Below, one piece after another: positions 35,336-47,800 of a stretch of DNA of 64,000 bases; positions within the stretch are counted from its first letter, which is position 1, and each line of letters opens with the position of its first letter. Under the pieces are notes generated by a model, which saw nothing but the letters and a program-made list of their open reading frames with translations, ran no database searches and was not told the DNA's origin. Position numbers and translations under genes: made by a program. The DNA is taken from contig NC_092670.1 of NCBI RefSeq assembly GCF_964355755.1, positions 33,281,795-33,345,794 on the forward strand, in the 5' to 3' direction. This DNA is from Antedon mediterranea. Taxonomy: Eukaryota; Echinodermata; Crinoidea; Comatulida; Antedonidae.

Positions 35336-35743
35336 AAAATAGAAAGATTAAACGAAAACTTACTAAACTTTGATCCCTATGTTTTATGAATGGCGGTAGA
35401 TATCGGCATGGATTCGAGGCCGACTCGTTTCTAGTTCTGGTGGTGGAACAAGTCTTCTTGGATAAGGACTATAAACCGTAGGTCCAGTGTATACAGTCAT
35501 AATCCGGCGCACTTTAAAGAACTCTGTTCATCTTCAGAGACGAGTATATGGGGTCATTCCGGTGAACAAGTTCACAAAATAGCACCTATATGACGGGGAG
35601 TACCACCGGCAGACAGTGATTAATTTACTTTTGGTAATCCTTGGCCACATGTGCATATAGACATAAAATAAAAGATACACATACTCGCTGCCGCTACAAT
35701 TACTTCGTGAAATAGGGAAGTTCTCGTTTAATCTTTCTATTTG
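35336..35743. repeat. Inverted-repeat element interrupted by a SINE
   Basis: AAATAGAAAGATTAAACGAA near 35338-35360 is matched in inverse by TTCTCGTTTAATCTTTCTAT near 35718-35738. Matching GATCCCTAT and ATAGGG lie just inside the arms. The sequence between is mostly the SINE copy at 35375-35645. No coding capacity is seen. Confidence 0.55.
35375..35645 (+). mobile_element. SINE family A, second copy (head degraded)
   Basis: The body matches the copy at 6121: GGATAAGGACTATAAACCGT, GCACTTTAAAGAAC, GAGACGAGTATATGGGGT. The head is poorly preserved except around ATTCGAGGCCGACTC. It sits inside a pair of inverted repeats (35336-35743), so it appears nested in an older element. Confidence 0.65.
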
Positions 35744-36264
35744 ATTAGAAGAACAATGTTATACAAACTGTTATTAACGTAAATGCATTAGGCTTACAGT
35801 GTAACTGGGACTAGCCCACGAAAGACAAAACAAAAAAGGAAAACCATAATTTAAATAGCTTAATTTATTTAAAAATGTGAATTTAACATGATTGTCAAGA
35901 GTCAATATATGTTTAAATGTGAAAGTGTGCCACCCGATAACATTATATCTATGTAAAACACATTAGATATTGAGATACTACAAAGTAAAACATCCGAAGT
36001 CTGTCTAAATCATGTTGACCAGATTATATTTTGACGTCAATCTAAAAATTCTTAACAGAATTTTAAAAAGATGTATTCGCATTGGAATGTGTAGTGTGCA
36101 AACAAAAAAACTAACTTGCTTGGGATAACATTAATTTACACCGATATCTACACATTTATTTTTCATTAGTACATAATACAGTATTTGTCCAAAATCTATA
36201 TTTACAATTATTCATCTATAAATGTCAATCTTGGTACATCGTACCATAATTATATCCATATTGG

Positions 36265-36930
36265 AATAGTGAGATTGCAACCTAATTTTCCCATAGGGAG
36301 TGAGATCTTTTTTGAACTGGGAAGTGAGATTGCAACCTCGCTCTTCTGTGGGAAGATTGAAAAAGAACCCAGATTGAGATCTTCCCTGAAGTTGACAGTG
36401 AGAGTATAACCGTACTATTCTATGGGGAATGAGATCTGTCATTGAACAGGACAGTGAGATTACAACCTCACTTTTCCATGGGGAGTGAGATCTTTCCTTG
36501 AACTGGACAGTGAGATTACAACTTCACTCTTCCATGAAGCGGGTGAGATATTTCCTGAACTGGACAATGAGATTACCTCACTCTTCCGTAGGGAGTGAGT
36601 GGGATCTTTCCTTAAACTGGACAGTGAGATTACCTCACTCTTCCATAGGGAGTGGGATATTTTCTTGAACTGGACAGTGAGATTACAACTTCAATCTTCC
36701 ATGAAGCGAGTGAGATATTTCCTGAACTGGACAGTGAGATTACCTCACTCTTCCATGGGGAGTGGGATCTTTCTTTGAACTGGACATTGAGATTACTGTA
36801 CAACTTCAATCTTCCAAGAAGCAGGTGCGATCTTTTCTGAACTTGACAGTGAGACTGTTTCCCTTAAATGAAGAGAGATTATAATCATCTCACTCTTTCC
36901 TGAACTGGAGAGTGAGATTACAACCTCTTC
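36265..36930. repeat. Degenerate tandem array, unit ~60-70 bp, about ten copies
   Basis: Variants of GTGAGATTACAACCTCACTC, TTCCATGGGGAGTGAGATC and TTTCCTTGAACTGGACA recur through the whole stretch. Unit length varies because pieces have been gained and lost. It is non-coding and lies about 1 kb beyond the 3' end of ERICH3. Confidence 0.85.
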
Positions 36931-37559
36931 TATTGGCCTTTCTTCAAGCTTTGCCGCATAATCGATGATTCAATCATAGACCAGTTCCAGTAAGTGTAGA
37001 CAACTAAACAATATTGATTATATTCTATTAAATCAGTGCTATTAAACTAATGGTGAAGTGTTTTCTTGTATTTTATTTATTATTATTTAAATCATTTATT
37101 ATCCCTTAACCTTTTTCTGATCTTGGATCCCAGATTTGGGTTCTGAAAAATAGACTAGTAACTAGGTACATTTCGTAGACTATCACCAGTTTTTGAGCGT
37201 AATGTCTAATCCTGCTGAAAACCCAATCTATATCCTCATTAAAAATTGATACATTTTATAAGCCTAACTGTTTACAAGCCTGCATAATACACATTCACAA
37301 ATGATAAAACCAATATTAAAAATAGTAATTTAGAATTTAAAATTATCAAGGTTATACAATTATTGCAGAAATGTAGTTTTTTATCTAAAATTAATATTAT
37401 ATACAATGCATTTTTAAAATATAGTTTTTATCTGTAGTAAATTCACACACAAAATATTCACACTCTATATCACACATTGTCCAATTTACACTGAAAGACA
37501 ACTTTAATCTATATTGCTAAAAAAGAATTGAGGAAATAATCATTATTGTTATTACTTTA

Positions 37560-37745
37560 GGTGTGTTATATAACAAATAATGAAGGTTTTATGTTCGTGC
37601 AATGGAACAAACAATTTCATTCAGTGAAAGATGCAAATTTGTTCTATTTTCAATTGGCTTAGGTTTTGAAAAATATAGCCTTTCATCTTCCACATACCAT
37701 TGCACTTATAAACATTCATTATTTGTATATTAATGTAATCTATCT
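37560..37745. mobile_element. ~185-bp MITE
   Basis: The left end ACAAATAATGAAGGTTTTAT with GTGCAATGG and the right end CCATTGCACTTATAAACATT followed by CATTATTTGTAT are inverse copies. They are related to the ends seen at 25848-25985. It lies just past the 3' end of ERICH3. Confidence 0.65.
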
Positions 37746-37960
37746 TCCTAAAAGGAATGCAAGCATCCAGTTTTAAATATCAAAACAATAGGTATGTATA
37801 CTAAAGAATTCAATCAACTCTTAAAACAACTTCTATAGCAAGAGACTTAACCCCAACCATTCAGTAATGTTATAAGAGTATACACCCAAAGCTGGTTTCT
37901 AAACTAAATTAAAATACAAGATTAACTATTTAAAGTACACAAGAGAAAGAGCACAACACA

Positions 37961-38891
37961 TTATGGTACAAATGATCCCGTCTCCAATATCTCCTTTATT
38001 TCCAAACCAGTTTGTTGCTCTATGTCATTGCCACGCTCAAATTGTATTGATGTTATTACTCCATTGTCTTTCACTAAATCCAAAAGATGTCTGCCATCAT
38101 CTCTGGATAGTTTATTCCCTTCAATATTAAGCTCCAACAAAGACTCGTTGTCGACAAGTCCTTGTAGAAGTGAAGCACTTGACTCTCCTCCCATCTGACA
38201 ATCACTGACACTCAGAGACTTAAGGCTTGCATCAGTCTGGAGAACATCTGCTAATTGCTTCCATCCATCAAGGGCAATGTCAGGATTGGCACTTACATTC
38301 AGGTTTGCAACACCAGAATTGGTCTTTAAGAACTTTGAGATTTCCTCCAATCCTGATGTGCCAATTTTACAATCGGTAAAATCAACCTCTGACAGCTTTG
38401 ACTTCTTTCCATCTTCTATTTGGTCTTTTTGGTGGTCAGCCAATGCTCTTATGATCGTTTTGACACCTCTGTCGCCAATAGGGTTTCCACGCAATCTATG
38501 TAATAAAAACATTTTATATATATATATTCATATTTTAAACTTGAAAATCAAAAAAAGGATTATTGTATAGTGAAATAAGGTCACCCACATTCAATTTAAT
38601 AATGAAGTTCAACTTTGTATTGTGGGAGGCCAGGAGACAAACAAAGCAGTTCTCAGAGCATGGCACAAATTATAAGCATACTTGAAAATATATGCGAAAA
38701 TGAATAAAGAAGAATCTGGTGCATAGATTGTGAATGAAATCAGATAATTTACAGGAAAGACATGACTAATACAAGGCAAAGTAAATATCTTACATTAAGG
38801 ATTCAATGTTCTTGCTCTCTGGCCTTTTAAGAGCCTTTGCAACCTTACGAGCACCACGTGGAGACAGGTCGCTCTTACTAAAATTCAGAGT
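37961..38891 (-). CDS. ERICH3: ERICH3 C-terminal leucine-rich repeat exons (13 and 14)
   Basis: Exon 38891-38794 follows exon 12 in phase 0 and exon 38495-37961 follows in phase 2. Together they give about 211 residues: LNFSKSDLSPRGARKVAKAL, LILRGNPIGDRGVKTIIRAL, LSEVDFTDCKIGTSGLEEIS, LKSLSVSDCQMGGESSASLL, LLELNIEGNKLSRDDGRHLL and a final cap. The spacing of about 28-35 residues with alternating helices is of the ribonuclease-inhibitor type. I do not recall such a domain in human ERICH3, so this is either an ancestral domain lost in vertebrates or a lineage-specific fusion. Confidence 0.85.
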
Positions 38892-41800
38892 CTAGAAAAA
38901 AAGAAAATTCACAATTTGAATTGATATAACAATAATCTAGGCATAAGATATTGTTGCTGAAGTAAGGTGTAAATGATGTCATGTCATGTTCCAATTCCAG
39001 TTATTATCTTTCAAATTTAAATAACTTGTTACAATAACACACCTTCTCTTCCTTTTTCTCTGCATCAGAGTCAGATGATGAGCTGCTTATGCTGCTAGTA
39101 GAGCTTCCACTGCTTGAAGCAGAGCTAGGCCGTCTGTCACTGATCTTTTGCTTGGACTCTACTATTGTACTTTCTTCAATAACTGGTTCCTTAGTCTCAG
39201 TATCCGGCTCAGTCACATGAGGTGTTTCTGTTGACATCTGCTCTGAATGGCCATCCTTCTTAACATCAGTTTCAGATTCTCTTATGGCAGAGGGTCCTGC
39301 AGTCTCTGGTGGACTCTGTCTTCCTGTGTTACTTCTCAAACTACTGGCAGATCCCATTGATGTTGGTTCTTTCACATCTTCTGAAATGATATAAATATTA
39401 AGTATACAGTACATAAACTATGTACCAGTAATGAACAATTACTGAATAATAAAAGCGTGTAATTTGAGAAGTTAATAATTTTGGTAAAATGGTATACATA
39501 CCTTTATCGCTTTCTTTCTTTTCTTCTTTTGATTCATGAGGTGATTCTTCGTCCTGATGTTTTTCATCATTGTGTTCTTCCCCATTGTTTTCATTTAGTA
39601 TTCCAGCATTATCTTGCTTAGATTCTTCATTAGGTACACCATTAAGCTGTTCATGCATTACATTTTCTTTGTCTGAATTTGTTGTACTCATAGTCTTAAC
39701 TTGTTGCTGTTGTCTTCCAATTCCAGCTTGTTCCGTCAAATCCTCTTCCTTTGTATCTCCACCATCACCATTGCTTGCAACATCTTTAATATTTTCGTTG
39801 TCACTATGATTGGCCTGGTCATGGTCATCCTTCACTTTGTGACTGCTTTCTGGTTCATTGTTAACAACAATACTTTCTTTATCCCTTTCCTCTTTACCTT
39901 CTTCCTTTATATGACTTTCTATGCTCCTTTCATTTTCTCTGTCCTCTGTATCAGAATGCATTTTATTTTTATGTTCTTTTACAGAGTTCTCATCAGACTT
40001 AGAATCATCTTTGTCCCTTTCTTCTTCAGAGTCTGTAGCTACAACATCCTCTGAATTGTAATGTCCAAAAGATGTTTTACGACCTTCAACCTTTACGGAA
40101 TGGACGCTACCAGAGGTTGCACTGACTGATTTTATACTTTCTGAAAATACATGGAACAAATAGCTATATAATTAATCAACTATGATGAACGCTTCCTTAG
40201 AGCAGAAGAAATAACTTCATATAACATTCATATTTGAAATAAATCTTAGAATTCTCAACAAGTAGAAAAACAAATAAATTTAGTTGTATATTTTATATAC
40301 ACACACTAACAATATATGTTGAAAATCAGTTTTTTAATCTATATGTAATTAATACTAACCAGGTTCTGATTCTTCAGCATAATCAAACTCCTCTTCCGCA
40401 AGTTGTTCATCATTCTTATTAGAGGTACTTTCAGAATTTACCACTACTGGCTTTTCTGCCATTGATTCTTGATCACTACTCACATCTCTCTGTACATCGT
40501 CCATGTTCTCTTGATTTAAGTTTTCATTATTACTTGCTCCTTCATGACTAAAATTCTCTTTCTCAATTATGTATGATGAAGTACTTCTTTTATCTTCATC
40601 TTTTTTCTCATCTTCATCAGAAATTGTACTTCTTCTTTCAGCTTCTTCATTATCTTTTTCTCCTTCATCTGCTGAGCTCTCTTTTGTGTTTTTTTCTTCT
40701 ACATTTGGTTCATCATTTTCCGATTCATCAATTTTTCTTTTGAGTGTTTCCTCTTTTTCATTATCTCGCTGTTGTTTTATTTCACTGTCGGGTGCTTCCT
40801 CAATGCTTTCATTATCAGATGTCTCTTTAATACTTTCTCTATCAGATGCCTCTTTTACGCTTTCTCTATCAGATGTCTCATTTATACTTTCTCTATCAGA
40901 CATTTCTTTCACGCTTTCTCTATCAGATGCCTCTTTTACACTTTCTCTATCAGATGTCTGTTTCATGCTTTCTCTATCAGACTTCTCCATAGTACTGTCA
41001 TTATCAGAAGTATGTTGTTTGTTATTAGAATCTTGTTCGTCTTCTGACGACTTTCTTCTACTCTCAGCATCTGAAGTGTTTGTAATTTCATCTTTCCTTG
41101 CATCAGTTTTATTATCTTCCTGCACTGTCTCTTTCTCACTCTTAATGTCAGAATTTTCTTTCTCATTCGAAGTCTCTTTAACTTCCTCTTCTTCAAAGAA
41201 TTCATTCTCATAATCATCTGGAAAAAACAATTTCTAAATAACATTTGGTAATAGGTTATGTTTATTTTTAAGTTGTTAAGATGTGACAATGTGTAGGTTG
41301 AACAATAAAAATGGGTGATTTACAGAAAAAATATTGTTTTAGAAATTATTATTATCATTTTATTTGCAAACGTTCCTGTCAATAATAAGAGGGTAAAGGA
41401 CAAATACAATCATTGTGGTGGTAACCATTAATACCTTCAGCAGCCTGTTCCTGTTCTATGATATCATCTTTTTCATCCTCCTTCAGATCATCTGCTTCTT
41501 TTTTCTCTTCATCTTCATCTTTTTCAAAATCATCATCATTGTCATAGGATGTTCCTGCATCAACTACAAGATATGAAACAGAAATAAAAGATAGATTAGA
41601 AAAATCAGTATTTAGAAATGTTATGAACATAATTTCAAACCATGTTGAGCATGTTTTTGAAAAACCATCAAGAAAAATGTCTTGTTTTCCATAAAAAGGA
41701 AATCAATAACAATTTAATATGATGGGAAATAAAACAGGTTACTACAGGGTAAAACAAATACATTTCTTCATGATCATACATAAATCATACAGAAAAGTTC

Positions 41801-44800
41801 AACACTGATGATGGGAAATAATTTCCTGAACATATGTACAGTACAACTAAAATCTGAAGTGGTATTTATTACATTACCATACCATATATATGCTTTATAT
41901 TCACACACAATTTCACTGGGATGGAGTAATATAATTCTATTCAAATATGCTGTAAAGTATAGCATTCATTATTAACCTAAAATGTGTTTCAAAAAATGAA
42001 CATACAAAATATATACATTTATATTCTATTTTTATGTGAAAAACCATAAAAACTGACAATAAAGAAATTATGAATTGTAAGGAAATAGTTCATGACAATA
42101 AAAAAAGTATACAAAGAGAAATTGATTTTTATATTTTTCTATTCAATTTTATATCGCACTAAATCGCCTTAATATTCAAAAGCAACTTTGAAAAATTGTT
42201 TATTTAGTATCTATAGCAACATACAATTTCTACTCAAATTAAGTATCAGAATAATGTTATTTTAATTTGATACAATGAAACTGAATGTTATTGAAAATAC
42301 AAATTATAGACAGAATGACTATGAAAATCTTAATTAAAACACAAAGATCAATCTACCAAAGAGGGTTCTTAAAACCATTCTCTGTTTACTAATATAAGCA
42401 CATTCATAAATTTGTCTAAATGTATCATAAATAAAAAATAATAAAATTTTGTTTTAAAAATGTATTTTTTGCTGATTCTAATTCATACATTGTCAATGTC
42501 AGTGAACACACTACACAGTTTGAGCCCTCATAAGATACCTATATAAAATGATATATATTACAATTTATTAGACTTTATTACCAGAATAATAGCGTGGATG
42601 GTGGTAGACTCCAAAAGCCAGAAACCGATTAATTATGTCATTAATAAACAAAAATTAAAAAGAGTTGTATACAATTGTGTCGTTTCTTTGTGAACCAGCC
42701 AATCAGCAATTAGTATTTTAATATCGGTGCAAGAAGCGTGGAATTATGAAATTGCCCTAAGGCAGCCAAGTTGCTATAGTTACTGCGAATAATATTAAAG
42801 CAATTATTTTATGTATTTGTCATCAAGAAGATAAAATTATGCACAAAAGAACATAATAATCTGCAACATCAATGATATCAAACTTTATTATTCTGACAGA
42901 TAAATTAACTATCACCGAACAACAATAAATATTAATTGACACCCACAGCATGTGTCATTTATTCAGTAATTTGCCTATGGATTTATTATTGAAAATATAT
43001 ATATTTTTATATTCTAAATATGTCTAATTTCAACAGAACAATTTTGTTTTCTTCCTTCAATATAATATATTAAACAAATAAGTGTAAACAAATTAAGAAT
43101 TCTAATTAAAATGAGAGAAGGGAATTAAAGGAAGTGAGTAGATGCCTGGGAAGATACAAATCTTGTGTTGGGCCAGTGAGCAATATCCTACAGTAATAAA
43201 TACTTTTTTAATACCTGATATTAACATGAGTTAATATATTTTAAATATTTTAGATCAGGAGAGAAAGATATATCTACAAAAAAAATACCGTTTGAAATAT
43301 AACTACTGTTATTTTACATTCTTATAATATATCGCTTAATTAACCTGTTTATTTTGTATCAAAAACGTATGGAAACCTCCATAATGTTGCAGCAGCTAGT
43401 AATCAGCGCAGTTGTGTTTTGATCTTACCAGGTACTCATTTGTACACATGGGTGGAGAGAGAGAGAGAGACAAAACGTAGTTGTGTTTTATAATCTCAAA
43501 ACAAGTAATGCATCAAGCATTCAACTAAAACTCCCGATCTTGCAATTATAAGTCTAACATTGAATACAGTACGAGACACACTCTCACATACATTACTGTT
43601 CTGCATCGTAAATTAATGTAACCTATAAATACTTCATACACAACAGTAAGGAAAATGTCTATTGTAATTATTGATTAATAATTTATAACCTAATTATTGA
43701 TTGTATTGTAATAATTTTTTACTATTAGTACGGAAAAGAGAAATTATAATATTTGCGGATTCAAGTATTTTGTAATCTCGTGTAAATGGTTGAGTTTAAT
43801 TTTAGTCATTCCATTTTGTTATTTAACTGATAGTGTTCTATTAAAATGCTAGTGGTGGTTTCTGATGAAAATTTGAATAGAAGATTGAATATTAATTTTT
43901 TATAAAGATATATAATAATTTTATTAAACTGTTTTTATATGCACATGTATCTGTCAACCTTTTTCATAATTTACTGAGTTACATATTCAACTACCTAAAA
44001 AAGTAACAGTAATGAATTATTTTAAAAAGTAATGCAAAATTCAACTCATTTACAATGTATGCACCAATAATATCAAATATACTATCACGTGATCTACCAA
44101 TCAAAAGCCTATAAGACAGTTACCATAGCAGCAGCCTGACAATATGGAAATTACCATTATCAAGATGAAATCAATAGTAATTTTGACTTATGATGCTAAC
44201 ATGAAAGGTATGACATTGAATTCATAAATTATTACATTCAGTATAGTTCACGGCAATAGAATCATCAAACAGCAGTCATTCACTGTATGTAATAGTTTGT
44301 AAGATGTGGATAAAAACAAACTATAGATTTCTAGCAGCATTTTTATGAAACATAAAATATGCTATAAAATGTCCTGCCATTATTAAAAAATAGCTGCTAT
44401 TATTAAAAAATAGCTACCATTATTGAATGCAACAGACACCAGTAATACATAATATATACATACATTAATACAACCTGACACTGACAGTAATATATATTAA
44501 ATATTTGTTAAATCATTTATTAAACATATAATAATCTGATATTTGTATGACATTTAAATATGTAGCATTTTTTCACATTAAACCAGGTTACACACTACTC
44601 CTAGGGGCTACTAATTTTATAAGTAGATTAGTAAAGGTTTCAAATATTACCAATTAAGGGTTCTGTTAGCAAAATATTCCATAGCATTACTGAAACTACT
44701 GAATTACTGGGTGAACATAAATAAAGAAATTTAGACAAAACTGACAAAGCATCAAAGAGAAAAGCTAATTTTGTATACAGTACAGGACAGAATTATTGCA

Positions 44801-47800
44801 AAAATCCCAACGCATTCAACACGTTGTCGTTGCGTTGTGTTTGCGTTGCGTTGAACGGCTTTCAACGTTTAGTTGTTTATTCAACGAAAGTCATTATCAG
44901 CATGTCAAGTAAAACAATTAGTTATTTCAACGCTAGCTGCTGCAGCACTAGACTGGCCGATTGCACGCCTGAACGATCAGTAACAACAACAGGCAAAATA
45001 CCTATCGGCAGTCACTACCAGATATTTTAATATAAATAAAATATATATGAAGCTTAGATATATTTTTAAGTATTGAACGGACAGTTACCAAATAAAACAC
45101 ACAGTGATATTTCCCAGTGTTTAGTGAAGGAAAACATCGAATAATAAGGTCGATGCCAAGTCTAACAGTTAACACTGTACTGTAGGCCTTCCGGGGGAAA
45201 ACACGATCTCACGTCGTAAAATCAAACAACGTGGAAATTACTGACATCAACACACGAGGCCGCCACCCTGGTTTCCTCAAGAAAAACACCACGTGTGTTA
45301 TGACGTATTTAACGATCGTTAATGACGACGAAGTAATTAATTTTATTTAGGCCTACATTTTTTAGCTGTTCGAGATTCAAGAGATAAAGTTAAAATATTG
45401 TTTCTCTATTTTGGTTTTTATTTTATAATTGTCCCATTGTTTGTTGTAATGTAATTTGAAAGAACTAAAAAATTTGACGTGTCCGACACCCATGAACCAA
45501 TTTAAATCTTTATAAATCGAACAACATTACATTTTTAAGTACAAAAAGCGTTTTGAATACGTTAACAATAGAGCGTGTTGAATGTGTTGAACCCGTTGAC
45601 CGTTCATTGACGACGTTAAACAATTGAATCCCATAGCGTTCAACGCGTTGAAAACGTTGCGCGTTTTGAAAAGCATCACACTGTAAACTGATTAAAATGT
45701 TGGCTGTTCGCTCGCATATTCTCGCAACTCCCATGCCATTCATACCGTTTCAGGAGGAGGCCAATATAATTATATTAAGAAACAAAACAATAGTATGTTA
45801 AAGAGAAAACGCCTAAACCTCGCCTGTAATAATATATTGTCTTGCATCAGAATAAAGTGGTTCTTTATTCTGAATTGTTTGGTTATTCAAATATTTGTGG
45901 GTTACACCTTGGCGTGAATAATATGGTATGGCACAGGTTTTGATTTTAAAGAAAACGCCTAACATTGCCTATTGTCATCAAATTGGTCATTCCTATTTCT
46001 TGGTTATTATATTTAACGCTTTTCTCTGCATGGGTTACGTTAGGCATCACAATAATTAATTTATAATATAATACATGATATAAATGATATATTTATGGAT
46101 AATAATAAAACTAAACGATTTTTTCCCTTTTAATTACGCGTTATTTCATAATGAATGAACTCTTCACCTTTCGATCAGTTCGTCCCTCACGTCACGAAAA
46201 GCATGCGTGAAAAAGACGACAACCATGCTGGATCAACCATGCTGGATCGTTATGTTGGTGGTGTATTGTTGCCTTCCATGGCGGCGGGTGTAGGCTACGT
46301 TGTTTTTATAAATCGAGAAAAATGTAGTACAGTACTGCGAAGTTTTTAGTTTGGAAATAATTAATTACGATGTGACCTAGCCTCCAAGATTCACCGCCGC
46401 CTTAACTTTGGTATTTAATACTCCAGTTAATATAGGCACACAGTAATTAAGGACATGACCACTACTTTTAACTGCGATGGCAGACGCGGCTCATATACAC
46501 ACGGGGCCTACTCGTTAGTAGTAGGCCTAGCCTAGTGTAATATATTAAGCTAGGTTTCCGCGGAAAAATACACATTATGTTTGTTTTCTTAAATATTTGT
46601 AATACTGTATTTTATACTATTACTACTACTACTACTAATACACACTGGCAATCTGTAAATACCATACGAATCCGATTGTTCGTTATTTCAACGCAAACTC
46701 AACGCAACACATTGTGTTGGTTGAATAAACAGTTCAACGAACTCAACACTTTCAACGCCAACGGACAACGCAGTTTCAACGCGTTGTCAACACTTTAACA
46801 ATGCGTTGAATGCGTTCAAAATCTGCAATAATTCTGTCCGGTACTGTAATTAATCATTACAATCTTCCCAATCATTATCATTATCATAATCACTATCATA
46901 ATTTGTCTCACCTGCACCCTCTTCTGTCTTTTCCTCATCTTCAATGTCAGCTTGCGTTGATTTTGCATCAGTCACCAATTCAGACTCAGGCTCTTCTGGA
47001 GGGAGTTCGGTCTGCGTTCCTTTGTACCTGTCTCTCTCGCGTTTTGCCAGCTCAGCCTCAACGAGACATCTAGCAAAAAGGTTATAAATCAAATATTATT
47101 TCTTTTTGTAAACTGATGTTCTATAAGGAAGGATATTTTTTCCTACTTCTTAGTGAACACTGTAATATCATGAAATTCCTTTTTTTCTGAGGGATATAGA
47201 ATGGAAACTTGGCAATTTCTCATAAACAAAACTATGTGTTCATAGTAAATTTTGAAATTAGTTTAGACCTTTAGCACCATGATAATACTACAGTAGGTAT
47301 GTATACTACTACTAAGCTATACTGTACACAAACACACACAATTTGAGTTTACAGTTTTTGTTTACATTTTTTTTTATCTAACGGAAAAATGATTCAAAAT
47401 GTTTTTATCTATAAATGCTTACTTGTAACATGGTGAAGCGCCCTCTACACTGACGTATCTGAAATGACCTCTCCTTCCACCAAGGATGACACCTGGTTTG
47501 TATTTGTACTCGCAACAGGCACTGATTGTCAGAACTTGAACTCGATTTACATAGAACGTCATGCCAAACGGGTAGCCTCTGTGGCGTCTTGATGTAAACA
47601 CACAATCAGCTAACAAAAAAAGAATTTTACAATTATAATTGTTACCTACTTAAAATTGGTTTTACTTTTGCTTTGTAAATACAAACAACTAATAATAAAT
47701 AAATGTTTTTTTAATTGCATGGGATAGCCATGCATTAATTTTGATTAATAGTTAAAAGGGCACAAGTTTGTAGTTGTTAGCACCCAGTGGAAAGAGCAGA

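Larger units (their letters stand above)
34502..36250. other. Spacer with nested repeats; no gene seen
   Basis: Holds the SINE copy and inverted-repeat element listed separately. The part from 35990 to 36060 resembles 28385-28450, another piece of the duplicated flank. No supported coding frame. Confidence 0.45.

Noticed and set aside
40569-41213. 214-codon serine/leucine-rich frame on the plus strand
   Set aside because: It is exactly antisense to the acidic ERICH3 exon; biased GAA/GAT/TCA codons produce long open frames on the other strand.
46155-46349. Small plus-strand frame inside the 2-kb transposon-like element
   Set aside because: It resembles no transposase and has no splice or start context of note.
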